Shown here piece after piece: positions 18,533 through 27,373 of a stretch of 46,872 bases of DNA. The notes under the pieces are model-generated. The model made no database searches, was not told the DNA's origin, and worked only from the letters and a program-made list of their open reading frames with translations. Position 1 is the stretch's first letter. Each line of letters starts with the position of its first letter. Both the position numbers and the translations under genes were made by a program. The stretch is taken from NCBI GenBank assembly GCA_021731365.1, contig JAKFXL010000047.1, positions 1 to 46,872 of the forward strand, in the 5' to 3' direction. Origin of the DNA: Gammaproteobacteria bacterium (GTDB lineage: Bacteria; Pseudomonadota; Gammaproteobacteria; Tenderiales; Tenderiaceae).

Positions 18533-19254
18533 CTTTTCAATTGATGCGCTTGCAACCCGATCCTATTGCACTTGCGGCTTGGGCGACACGCCATGGCGTG
18601 TTATCACCAGACGGTGATTACGGATACGCCTTGCATGGTTTGCTCAGTGCCGCATTTGGTGAACAAGCCCCCAAGCCATTTCGTTATATGGATAACAAGC
18701 AAGGATTGCTTGCCTATACTCATGAGAATCTGGAAACCTTGCGTCAACATGCCAGCTTGGCCATGCCGGATGTTGCACGGGCCTTAGGCCTGAATGAGTT
18801 GGATGCACGTCCATTTCCTAACACATGGAAAGAAGGTCAGGTACTGGGATTTGAAGTACGAATTCGACCAGTTATCCGCGCTAAAGATGGGCGAGAACGT
18901 GATGCCTTCTTGCACGCTGTTGATGCGATTCCTGCAGCAGAAGGTGGTGGGATAGCCCAGCGTGCCGAGATTTATAGCGGCTGGCTTGCCAAGCAATTTT
19001 CTGTAGATGGGGCAGCGCAAATTATCCAGGCACAAATGGATGAATTTCGTTTAACCCGTGTATTACGCAAGGCAAGCACTGGCGAAAATGGCAAACGGAA
19101 ATCGCAGGCTGTTACTGGCCCGGATGCAGTATTCAAAGGGCAGTTGCAAGTAGGTAACCCGGAAGCTTTTGCACGCCTGTTGGCACGAGGTGTTGGGCGA
19201 CATCGTGCTTTTGGTTTTGGCATGTTGCTGCTCAAGCCAGCACGCTCATGCTGA
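18529..19254 (+). CDS. casE: CRISPR RNA endoribonuclease Cas6e (Cse3/CasE)
   Basis: Cas6e cuts the repeat stem-loop of the precursor crRNA and stays bound as a Cascade subunit. The 241-residue protein has two RAMP-like halves. The N-terminal half contains GYALHGLLSAAFGE with His36, the likely counterpart of the catalytic histidine near residue 20-26 in characterised Cas6e proteins. The C-terminal half ends with the glycine-rich loop GVGRHRAFGFGMLLLKP, the family signature. It is linked by ATGA to cas5e and overlaps cas1 by 7 bp. The matching hairpin substrate (CCCCGC-ACCC-GCGGGG) is present in every full repeat downstream. Confidence 0.92.
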   Translation: MTFQLMRLQPDPIALAAWATRHGVLSPDGDYGYALHGLLSAAFGEQAPKPFRYMDNKQGLLAYTHENLETLRQHASLAMPDVARALGLNELDARPFPNTWKEGQVLGFEVRIRPVIRAKDGRERDAFLHAVDAIPAAEGGGIAQRAEIYSGWLAKQFSVDGAAQIIQAQMDEFRLTRVLRKASTGENGKRKSQAVTGPDAVFKGQLQVGNPEAFARLLARGVGRHRAFGFGMLLLKPARSC

Positions 19255-20138
19255 AGGGGCGACTAGGGCTTGAAACGGCTCGTATCCCGCATTCGGATCG
19301 ACACGGATTGGTCTGGCTGGAACGTGGCGAATTGTGTGTTGTCGATGGCTGCCTCAACTTTATGGCAGGCAAGAACACTCTCACCCCGCACATCGATCAG
19401 ATTCCCCATCAGGCCGTGTCGATGATCCTACTCGGCCCCGGCAGTAGTGTGACGCACGATGCATTACGACTATTAGCGCGGCATGGCACCTTGATGGCAG
19501 CAGTCGGGCAGGATGGTGTGCGTACGTACACCGCACCAGCGCTCATGCCGGATCGTTCTGATATTGCCCGTCGTCAAGCTGAGTTATGGGGAACTCCGCG
19601 ACGCCGCATCAGTGTGGCGCGCCACATGTATGCCCTGCGCTTGGGTGAAGTGTTGCCTCATCGTGATCTGGATACCTTACGAGGCATTGAGGGTTCACGC
19701 GTCAAAGCCATTTACCGCTTAATGGCAGAGAAATATGGCATCGAATGGAAAGGGCGGCATTATGACCGAGCCAAACCCGAAGCGACAGACATTCCAAATC
19801 AGGCCATCAACCATGCGGCGACAGCGGTACAAGCTGCTGCTGCCATTGCTGTACAGGCCGTGGCAGCTATCCCACAGCTTGGGTTTATTCACGAAGATTC
19901 GGGGCAGTCTTTTGTACTGGACATCGCCGACCTCTATCGTGACACCATCACCCTGCATATCGCCTTTACTGCTGCCAAGAAAGCAAAGTCGGATGATTCG
20001 ACCATAGACCGTTTGGTCAGGCGCGAAGCGGCTACGGTATTTCGTAAGCAAAACGTAATCCCATCAATGATCGACAGTATCAAGAAAGTGATACGAATGG
20101 AGGAGCTGGGTGGCACTGACAGTAATAGTGACGCGTGA
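19248..20138 (+). CDS. cas1: CRISPR integrase Cas1 (type I-E)
   Basis: Cas1 and Cas2 form the complex that inserts new spacers at the leader end of the array. The 296-residue protein has the expected catalytic set: E148 (RGIEGSR), H215 (GFIHED), D225 and D228 (FVLDIADLY). These line up with E141, H208, D218 and D221 of E. coli Cas1. An alanine-rich helix (about residues 190-208) precedes the histidine motif. The start ATG lies inside the end of cas6e. The last 29 bases overlap the start of cas2. All active-site residues are present, so adaptation could be active. Confidence 0.96.
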   Translation: MLKGRLGLETARIPHSDRHGLVWLERGELCVVDGCLNFMAGKNTLTPHIDQIPHQAVSMILLGPGSSVTHDALRLLARHGTLMAAVGQDGVRTYTAPALMPDRSDIARRQAELWGTPRRRISVARHMYALRLGEVLPHRDLDTLRGIEGSRVKAIYRLMAEKYGIEWKGRHYDRAKPEATDIPNQAINHAATAVQAAAAIAVQAVAAIPQLGFIHEDSGQSFVLDIADLYRDTITLHIAFTAAKKAKSDDSTIDRLVRREAATVFRKQNVIPSMIDSIKKVIRMEELGGTDSNSDA

Positions 20139-20406
20139 AGTAGCAGACCGATATCGCGGGTTCTTAGCCTCGGTCATGCTTGAAGTGGCACCGACGGTGT
20201 ATATCTCACCACGTATGAATGCAGGTGTGCGCACGCGCACTTGGCAAGTATTGGGCGGATGGCACAACTCTGAACCTCGAGGCAGTCTCATAATGATCTG
20301 GCGCGATCTCAACGAAACGGGAGGGGTAGGAATCGAAACACTGGGTTCCCCTTCTCGTGAATTAGTGGAAATTGATGGCCTATGGTTAACACGCCGACAG
20401 CTGTAA
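20110..20406 (+). CDS. cas2: CRISPR adaptation protein Cas2 (type I-E)
   Basis: Cas2 is the dimeric scaffold of the Cas1-Cas2 integrase. It has 98 residues, close to the 94 of E. coli Cas2. It opens with the ferredoxin-like strand ALTVIVTREVADRYRGFLASVMLEVAPTVYI, as in type I-E Cas2 proteins, and includes GSLIMIWRDLNETG. The start is GTG 20110, four bases after GGAGGAG (20099-20105), and lies within cas1. The stop is 67 bp before the first repeat, so the gene borders the leader. Confidence 0.95.
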   Translation: MALTVIVTREVADRYRGFLASVMLEVAPTVYISPRMNAGVRTRTWQVLGGWHNSEPRGSLIMIWRDLNETGGVGIETLGSPSRELVEIDGLWLTRRQL

Positions 20407-20473
20407 ACTGTTCTTTAATAATTTGGATGTAATTTGATGTTTTCTTTTCTAGATTATGGGCTTATCTAGGAGA
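20407..20473 (+). promoter_or_regulatory. CRISPR leader
   Basis: A short AT-rich stretch runs from the cas2 stop to the first repeat. It contains a direct repeat, AATTTGGATGT (20420-20430) and AATTTGATGT (20431-20440), followed by the pyrimidine run TTTTCTTTTCT. This is the integration end of the array, because cas2 abuts it and the far end of the array has the degenerate repeat. I did not find a convincing IHF consensus or a clear -35/-10 pair, so the array promoter may lie partly inside cas2. Confidence 0.7.
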
Positions 20474-23400
20474 GTTTCCCCCGCACCCGCGGGGATAGGC
20501 CCGCTGAACCGATATTTTTACTCACCCGGCTGGCGTTTCCCCCGCACCCGCGGGGATAGGCCCCCTTGTCAATAAAGCTACTACTCACAGATAGTGTTTC
20601 CCCCGCACCCGCGGGGATAGGCCCCCATTTGACGTGCTGAAAGAGCAGATGGATGAGTTTCCCCCGCACCCGCGGGGATAGGCCCAATGCTTAAAACCTC
20701 TCCTTCAATAGCAAGAAGTTTCCCCCGCACCCGCGGGGATAGGCCCGAGCGCGGTGGAATCATATGTCACGACTTGAAGTTTCCCCCGCACCCGCGGGGA
20801 TAGGCCCGAGTACCCTTGGCGTCAAGCCAACACACCAGGGTTTCCCCCGCACCCGCGGGGATAGGCCGTTGAAATCTACAACGATTCCGGTGGACATTAT
20901 GTTTCCCCCGCACCCGCGGGGATAGGCCCAGACAGCGGGCAGCGATACAGGAGGCAGAAACGTTTCCCCCGCACCCGCGGGGATAGGCCCAAAGGGACCG
21001 GTTTTCTCAAGGCCGAAACTGTGTTTCCCCCGCACCCGCGGGGATAGGCCGTTGTAAGTTTTACTCCCAGCAGAAAGCGGGCCGTTTCCCCCGCACCCGC
21101 GGGGATAGGCCCACACTCGGAAATCTTAGGGCAGAGCTGTATAAGTTTCCCCCGCACCCGCGGGGATAGGCCCAAAGAATATGTGGCCAGCCTACAAGAG
21201 CAGGCGTTTCCCCCGCACCCGCGGGGATAGGCCCTGGTGGATGCTATCGATAGCCAGCTGGAGCGTGTTTCCCCCGCACCCGCGGGGATAGGCCCGCACC
21301 GAGGGCCACGAGACCACCGCGCCCGCGGTTTCCCCCGCACCCGCGGGGATAGGCCCTGACCACCGGCGCGCCGTTTGTACAGCCGTTCGTTTCCCCCGCA
21401 CCCGCGGGGATAGGCCCGTATCCTGTGGTTGCACCCGTTGCGGTACCAAGTTTCCCCCGCACCCGCGGGGATAGGCCCCAATTTTGCATGTTGGCGCTCC
21501 GTGAGTTGTTGTTTCCCCCGCACCCGCGGGGATAGGCCCGGATTGAGCTGGTACACTACTGCGACATATGAGTTTCCCCCGCACCCGCGGGGATAGGCCC
21601 TCACGCGCCACCAATCTTCATCATCTGAAGAAGTTTCCCCCGCACCCGCGGGGATAGGCCCGATGAGGCCCGGGCAAAAGAACAGCAGCAGGCGTTTCCC
21701 CCGCACCCGCGGGGATAGGCCCGGTTAGAGTAATGGAAAATGCTGGAAAGGATGGTTTCCCCCGCACCCGCGGGGATAGGCCCAAAGCTTCTTGAGGAAA
21801 ATGTCCACCCACAGTGTTTCCCCCGCACCCGCGGGGATAGGCCCCGTGAAATATTCGTGGTGGGTGACTGATGGCAGTTTCCCCCGCACCCGCGGGGATA
21901 GGCCCGGTGCCAGATGTAGCCCCGCCAATCGTGCAGTGTTTCCCCCGCACCCGCGGGGATAGGCCCACAGCAGGAACCGACATTGCTGACATAATCCTGT
22001 TTCCCCCGCACCCGCGGGGATAGGCCCGCCAGTACCAGCAAGTGAGGCGCTGTTGAAGTGTTTCCCCCGCACCCGCGGGGATAGGCCCGCATCCGCAACA
22101 TCATCATCCCGGCCAGTTCCGTTTCCCCCGCACCCGCGGGGATAGGCCCAGCGGATCCCGGCACAATTGCTGATTCCGGAGGTTTCCCCCGCACCCGCGG
22201 GGATAGGCCCGACAGAAACGACACAGTCGGTTGCACCGACTGGTTTCCCCCGCACCCGCGGGGATAGGCCCCGTACTCTGGCACCTACCGGGCAGCGCAC
22301 CCTGTTTCCCCCGCACCCGCGGGGATAGGCCCCGGCCAGTTTTTGGTTGGGACGAAAAAAAACCGTTTCCCCCGCACCCGCGGGGATAGGCCCGAGTCCT
22401 GAGCACTGTTGACAGCGACTTGTCCGTTTCCCCCGCACCCGCGGGGATAGGCCCTGGGATTGCAGCGCCCGGATCTGATCGGCGTAGTTTCCCCCGCACC
22501 CGCGGGGATAGGCCCCCGATGCGCCAGTACTCAGTTGGCGCGGGTTGGTTTCCCCCGCACCCGCGGGGATAGGCCCGCAGCCGCCACGGTCGTAGCCACA
22601 GTTACCCTGTTTCCCCCGCACCCGCGGGGATAGGCCCGCCGCGCCTCCACTGGGATCCCCCTCACGCCAGTTTCCCCCGCACCCGCGGGGATAGGCCCAT
22701 ATCTTATTGCATGTGCTGGGCTACCTACAAGTTTCCCCCGCACCCGCGGGGATAGGCCCCGGTGATCGGCAAAATGCCCGCGACCTATTCAGTTTCCCCC
22801 GCACCCGCGGGGATAGGCCCGGCATCGGCCGCGCCCAGTCAAAGATCGATGAGTTTCCCCCGCACCCGCGGGGATAGGCCCGGCTGGGGCACGCTGGCAA
22901 AGTCGGTGATGGTGTTTCCCCCGCACCCGCGGGGATAGGCCCCAATATTTAAATGCCGGGTGGAAATTAATAGGGTTTCCCCCGCACCCGCGGGGATAGG
23001 CCCTGGGATTGCAGCGCCCGGATCTGATCGGCGTAGTTTCCCCCGCACCCGCGGGGATAGGCCCTACACGTTACATTGGTGTTAGCGGCTGAAGTCGTTT
23101 CCCCCGCACCCGCGGGGATAGGCCCCGTCACGATGATGTTTCCGTTGATGACAATCGGTTTCCCCCGCACCCGCGGGGATAGGCCCCATATTGGGATATC
23201 GATGTAGTAAATACCGTTGTTTCCCCCGCACCCGCGGGGATAGGCCTTTAATATCAGTGGGGGATTGGTCACTCATCGAGTTTCCCCCGCACCCGCGGGG
23301 ATAGGCCCCGGTCAGTCGTGGTGGCACAGTATATTTTGGTGTTTCCCCCGCACCCGCGGGGATAGGCCCCGGTCAGTCGTGGTGGCACAGTATATTTTGG

Positions 23401-24955
23401 TGTTTCCCCCGCACCCGCGGGGATAGGCCCAACATATGCCAATGCGGGCAGCCGTCATGGTGGTTTCCCCCGCACCCGCGGGGATAGGCCCCTGACAGGG
23501 CCAACCCGGCGACGTATTGCAACGTTTCCCCCGCACCCGCGGGGATAGGCCCGCGGGCAGCACGGGGGAGGTGTTTGTGGGTGAGTTTCCCCCGCACCCG
23601 CGGGGATAGGCCCGCTTCCGACATTGCCACATCCATCATCACCGGGTTTCCCCCGCACCCGCGGGGATAGGCCCTGTCCAGCAAAGGCCGACGAAAACGG
23701 AACGGCGTTTCCCCCGCACCCGCGGGGATAGGCCCCTCCGCCAGTTGCGTTTTTTCTCACCCATGCCGTTTCCCCCGCACCCGCGGGGATAGGCCCTTAC
23801 CATCCAACACCCCCGTACAGTTATCGACGTTTCCCCCGCACCCGCGGGGATAGGCCCGCCTTAGATTCCACTGCTGTCATCTTCATCCAGTTTCCCCCGC
23901 ACCCGCGGGGATAGGCCCATGGAGGATACGGACTGGCCACGGCTAGCGACGTTTCCCCCGCACCCGCGGGGATAGGCCCGGCTATTGTTATTCAACAGGC
24001 CAGTCCGCTACGTTTCCCCCGCACCCGCGGGGATAGGCCCATACGTCACGCGGGCAGCGTCCACCGGCGCTTGTTTCCCCCGCACCCGCGGGGATAGGCC
24101 CATGTTGGTAATATTTAACACACGTCAAGGCAAGTTTCCCCCGCACCCGCGGGGATAGGCCCGAGCTTGTCCGGGCAGCTATTTATCCACGCTGGTTTCC
24201 CCCGCACCCGCGGGGATAGGCCCCGCATACGGAGCGACACAAGACGCATACGACCGTTTCCCCCGCACCCGCGGGGATAGGCCCTTTGGTCAAGGCGGCG
24301 GGGCTGTCGGCGGATGGTTTCCCCCGCACCCGCGGGGATAGGCCCGTATACGACTGCCCCAGCTCGTTAACGGCTTGGTTTCCCCCGCACCCGCGGGGAT
24401 AGGCCCTTATCGACCTCCTTTGATGAACCATAAACAGAGTTTCCCCCGCACCCGCGGGGATAGGCCCCCGCAGATAATGGTAATGGCAAAGCCCCCGCCG
24501 TTTCCCCCGCACCCGCGGGGATAGGCCCGTGTTGCAGTATCTATTTGACAAGGCGTTGATGTTTCCCCCGCACCCGCGGGGATAGGCCCGGACCGGCAAG
24601 CGATCTATATTCTCGGCCAACGTTTCCCCCGCACCCGCGGGGATAGGCCCGCTTACAAAGGATCAAAGCCAGTACCAACGTCGTTTCCCCCGCACCCGCG
24701 GGGATAGGCCCCGAAGTTTATCCAGCATCGGTTGGGCGCTGGAGTTTCCCCCGCACCCGCGGGGATAGGCCCATCATCAAAGCCATCTCAGCGGTACGCA
24801 ATATGTTTCCCCCGCACCCGCGGGGATAGGCCCTCCGCCCGGCACTCATCACGCAGCGCCTCTGGGTTTCCCCCGCACCCGCGGGGATAGGCCCTGCAGA
24901 TACACCGCTACCCTCTGACTGGTTGCGTTTCCCCCGCACCCGCGGGGATAAGTTT
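20474..24955 (+). CRISPR. Type I-E CRISPR array, 74 repeats and 73 spacers
   Basis: A 29-base repeat recurs with an exact period of 61 (32-base spacers) from 20474 to the terminal copy at 24927; (24927-20474)/61 = 73. The repeat starts GTTTCCCCCG and contains the stem CCCCGC-ACCC-GCGGGG. It ends GATAGGCCC, so Cas6e cleavage would leave the 8-base handle AUAGGCCC. All full repeats look identical except for the last base: G at 20868 and 21051, T at 23247, otherwise C. Spacer 33 (22455-22486) equals spacer 42 (23004-23035), and spacer 47 (23309-23340) equals spacer 48 (23370-23401). The other spacers appear unique. Transcription runs on the plus strand from the leader. Confidence 0.99.
24927..24955 (+). 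repeat. Degenerate terminal CRISPR repeat
   Basis: The last repeat keeps the first 24 bases of the unit, including the full hairpin, but its final five bases are AGTTT instead of GGCCC. A worn copy at the end far from the leader is usual and marks the oldest end of the array. It confirms the plus-strand orientation. Confidence 0.9.
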
Positions 24956-25024
24956 GAAAATGAGTCTGATTACTCTCAATGGAGTGTGAACTGCTGAAGC
25001 TTTTAACGGGGGATTGAGGTTGTT

Positions 25025-25053
25025 ACTCCCACCAACAACGGTGGGAGTGTTTT
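25025..25053 (+). terminator. Intrinsic terminator of the CRISPR transcript
   Basis: A perfect 9-bp stem, ACTCCCACC (25025-25033) and GGTGGGAGT (25040-25048), with loop AACAAC, is followed by GTTTTG on the plus strand. It lies 70 bp past the last repeat and before the convergent minus-strand gene. The opposite strand lacks a T-run after the stem, so it mainly serves the array. Bases 24956-25024 hold nothing else I can name. Confidence 0.75.
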
Positions 25054-25066
25054 GCTTATATGAAAT

Positions 25067-27253
25067 TTACTGAATGCTATCTGTTGTTTGTGTTGTGGAT
25101 GCCGCCGCTGCATTGGGTTGTGCAGTATCGGTTTTTAGTTTTGTGTAGTAGTACGCGCCACCTACGGCGAGGGTGATGAGGAGGATGATCCAGATCCATG
25201 CGCCGGTGTTGCTTGATTTGTAGGGGTCGGACATCCGGCGTTGGGCGTGGGCGGGTAGTTTGGCGGTGCCGGTGAGTGAGGCGCCAAAGGGGATGTTGAT
25301 TTTGACGCGGGCGTTGACGGCCCAGCCGTTGGCGTCGAGGATGCGGCCCAGATTGCGTTGGCGTAGTTTGAGCCAGGCGAGGATGACGGATGCGCCGGAG
25401 ATGAGGGTGAGTATGCCAAGTATGGCGAGTGGCATTTGCCACCAGGCGAGTGCGGCAAATCCGGAGAAGATGCTGACCAGTACGGTGCCAAGTGCGCCGA
25501 TGGCGAGGGCGACGGCGGCAAAGATTCCGACAAATTTACCTATATCAAACGGGGTGGGGGGTTTGCCAGTATCTATTTTTTGGGTGGTGCTGATGTTGGC
25601 GGCGGCTTTGTCGGCGGCGGCTTTGTCGCGGGCGGAGGCCATTTTTTCGATCTGATCATTAATCATGCGGCCAAAGCGTTTGTAGGGGGCGAGTATTGCC
25701 TGGCGTATGCTGATGGGGTTTTCAATGATTTTGGTGATGGTGGCGTCCCAGTCTTGCCCTTTGCGGTCATAGAATATGCCGTTGCGGCCAACGATGAGTT
25801 GGTCGGAGTCGCCACCGGTGAAGGCGGCGGCGATGGTTATTTTTTCGTTGCTGCCTTTGCGCGTGCATTGGCAGTAGGCGAGGTAGGCTTTGCTGAGGGT
25901 GGCGAGTGTGGCATGTTTGGCGGCGTCGTCTACGAGTACGCAGAGGTCGCAGCTGCGGCCATCAAGATAGAGTGTGCCGGCCTGGAAGATGGCCTTGCCT
26001 GTGGGTGAGTAGAAGTCACGAAAGCTGACGAAGTTGTTGAGCAGCGGATAGAGATCGCGATGGTAACGCGCTAGCCGTTCTACGGCGTCGATGGCGTTCA
26101 TCTCTGATTCCAGGGCTTTGTCTTCAGCGATGAGTGTGATGAGGCGGGCGTGTGTATCGCTGCTGAGTAGTTCGCGTATGCGCGGTAGCCCCAGGGTTTC
26201 GACGGCGGCCCCTTTTTTCTCATGGAGCCAGGTTTCGTAGGCTTGGAATTTTTCGACGATGTCACGCCACTCTGCGGCGTTCAGTTCATGTTTGCCTGGA
26301 CCAAACAGCGGTTCGATGACCTCTGTGTGTAGTTGTGAAATAGCCTCTGCCCAGGCGGGGTTGATGCCTTCGAGCAGGGGCAGTGGTTTGTCAGCGGCGA
26401 TTTGTGCCAGTGGGAAGTCGGCTATTTCGCTGCCGTTGGCGGAGAGTGACTGGCTGGCGAGTGCTTCGTACTCTTCGGCGTTGCGATTGAGGGCGGCGGT
26501 GGCACGGTTGTCGAAGGCGGCCATGCGGCAGCGGGTGAAGTAGTCTTCTACTTTGGCGCGTATTTTGGTGATGATGGTGGCGGCGGCTTCGCTTTTTTCG
26601 GCCAGGGGGAGGCGGGCGATGTCGGCCTCTTCGGCATTTTTCCACCAGTCGGAGTAGTCCTGCAGTTCATTAAAAAACTGATCGAGCTGTTCCTGGTTGA
26701 TCCCTTGCTCGCCGCTACGGTCGGTGGTGGTGCCAATGTTGTCACAGACTGCTTTGATGATGGTTTGTAGTTCGTCATCTGTTGTAGTGGCGGGGGTGAT
26801 GATGCCGTCGCCATTGAAGCGGGTCTGTGCAAAGATTTTGGTGGTATCGGCACTGTCGGCCACGCTGATGGCGGTGGCTTCTGTCTTTCCCAGGTTGGCG
26901 AGTATCTGTTTTGCTGAGGCTAACAGTTGTGCCCCCTCTTCGTTGGTATCGTTGATGGCCTCCAGGGGGAGTGTGTCGCTGCTGTTGAGCAGTGAGTCAG
27001 GGGTTTTGAGTCGTGCGGCGGCCCATTTGATGGCGGCGAGTATTTCAGGCACGCGGATCTGGCCATCGTTGTCGCTGTCGATAAGGGCCAGGGTGCGTGT
27101 ATCAAATTCGACGCCGGTGGTGGGGCAGCTGAGTGCTACCCACAGTTTCTGGTCGAGCTGGTCAAGTGCGAGCAGGTCGCTGCCCGATTCGAGTACAACT
27201 TGGTCAAAGCCGCTGACGCGGGCAAACTTCCATGTATGGTTTTTTGGGGTCAT
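25067..27253 (-). CDS. EF-hand membrane protein of unknown function
   Basis: The 728-residue protein has one canonical EF-hand calcium loop, DSDNDGQIRVPE, at residues 59-70, with acidic positions 1, 3, 5 and 12 and the central glycine. Two weaker Asp/Gly-rich loops follow (NGDGIIT near 150 and DRSGEQGINQEQ near 190). There is no signal peptide. A long helical, Ala/Glu-rich middle section follows, to about residue 540. The C-terminal part has two adjacent hydrophobic segments (about 560-625: IFAAVALAIGALGTVLVSIF and MPLAILGILTLISGASVILAWL), a GRILDANGWAVNARVKIN motif and a last membrane helix (GAWIWIILLITLAVGGAYYY) before a Thr/Gln-rich tail. It is likely a calcium-responsive membrane protein. 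I do not recognise a named function. Confidence 0.7.
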   Translation of the reverse strand: MTPKNHTWKFARVSGFDQVVLESGSDLLALDQLDQKLWVALSCPTTGVEFDTRTLALIDSDNDGQIRVPEILAAIKWAAARLKTPDSLLNSSDTLPLEAINDTNEEGAQLLASAKQILANLGKTEATAISVADSADTTKIFAQTRFNGDGIITPATTTDDELQTIIKAVCDNIGTTTDRSGEQGINQEQLDQFFNELQDYSDWWKNAEEADIARLPLAEKSEAAATIITKIRAKVEDYFTRCRMAAFDNRATAALNRNAEEYEALASQSLSANGSEIADFPLAQIAADKPLPLLEGINPAWAEAISQLHTEVIEPLFGPGKHELNAAEWRDIVEKFQAYETWLHEKKGAAVETLGLPRIRELLSSDTHARLITLIAEDKALESEMNAIDAVERLARYHRDLYPLLNNFVSFRDFYSPTGKAIFQAGTLYLDGRSCDLCVLVDDAAKHATLATLSKAYLAYCQCTRKGSNEKITIAAAFTGGDSDQLIVGRNGIFYDRKGQDWDATITKIIENPISIRQAILAPYKRFGRMINDQIEKMASARDKAAADKAAANISTTQKIDTGKPPTPFDIGKFVGIFAAVALAIGALGTVLVSIFSGFAALAWWQMPLAILGILTLISGASVILAWLKLRQRNLGRILDANGWAVNARVKINIPFGASLTGTAKLPAHAQRRMSDPYKSSNTGAWIWIILLITLAVGGAYYYTKLKTDTAQPNAAAASTTQTTDSIQ

Positions 27254-27339
27254 GTTAGCCGTTCTCTTTGGTCTTTTTAGTGGTAGAAATGTACCACGAT
27301 GTAATAAAAAAGAGATATCTGGCAGCAGTCAGTTTACAG

Positions 27340-27352
27340 TTGTTTGCAACAT
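27340..27352. promoter_or_regulatory. 13-base element TTGTTTGCAACAT, copy 1
   Basis: This 13-mer lies about 90 bases upstream of the EF-hand protein gene, in the 120-bp gap after the GGDEF-EAL gene. The same 13 bases occur at 31445-31457 upstream of the cytochrome c peroxidase gene. The core TTGCAA is palindromic, as in some operators. A shared regulator is a guess. Confidence 0.25.
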
Positions 27353-27373
27353 TGGGTGTGAATTGCCGGGGGT

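Noticed and set aside
20407-20473. IHF site in the CRISPR leader
   Set aside because: The best candidate on the minus strand misses several consensus positions, so I do not claim it.
22211-22242. Inverted repeat CAGTCGGT-TGC-ACCGACTG inside a spacer
   Set aside because: It lies within spacer 29 and most likely reflects a hairpin in the invader genome, not a feature of this locus.
20466-24939. Many minus-strand ORFs with repeated GLSPRVRGK, GPIPAGAGET and AYPRGCGGN peptides
   Set aside because: They are three-frame translations of the complement of the CRISPR repeat; the 61-base period shifts the frame each unit. They are not genes.
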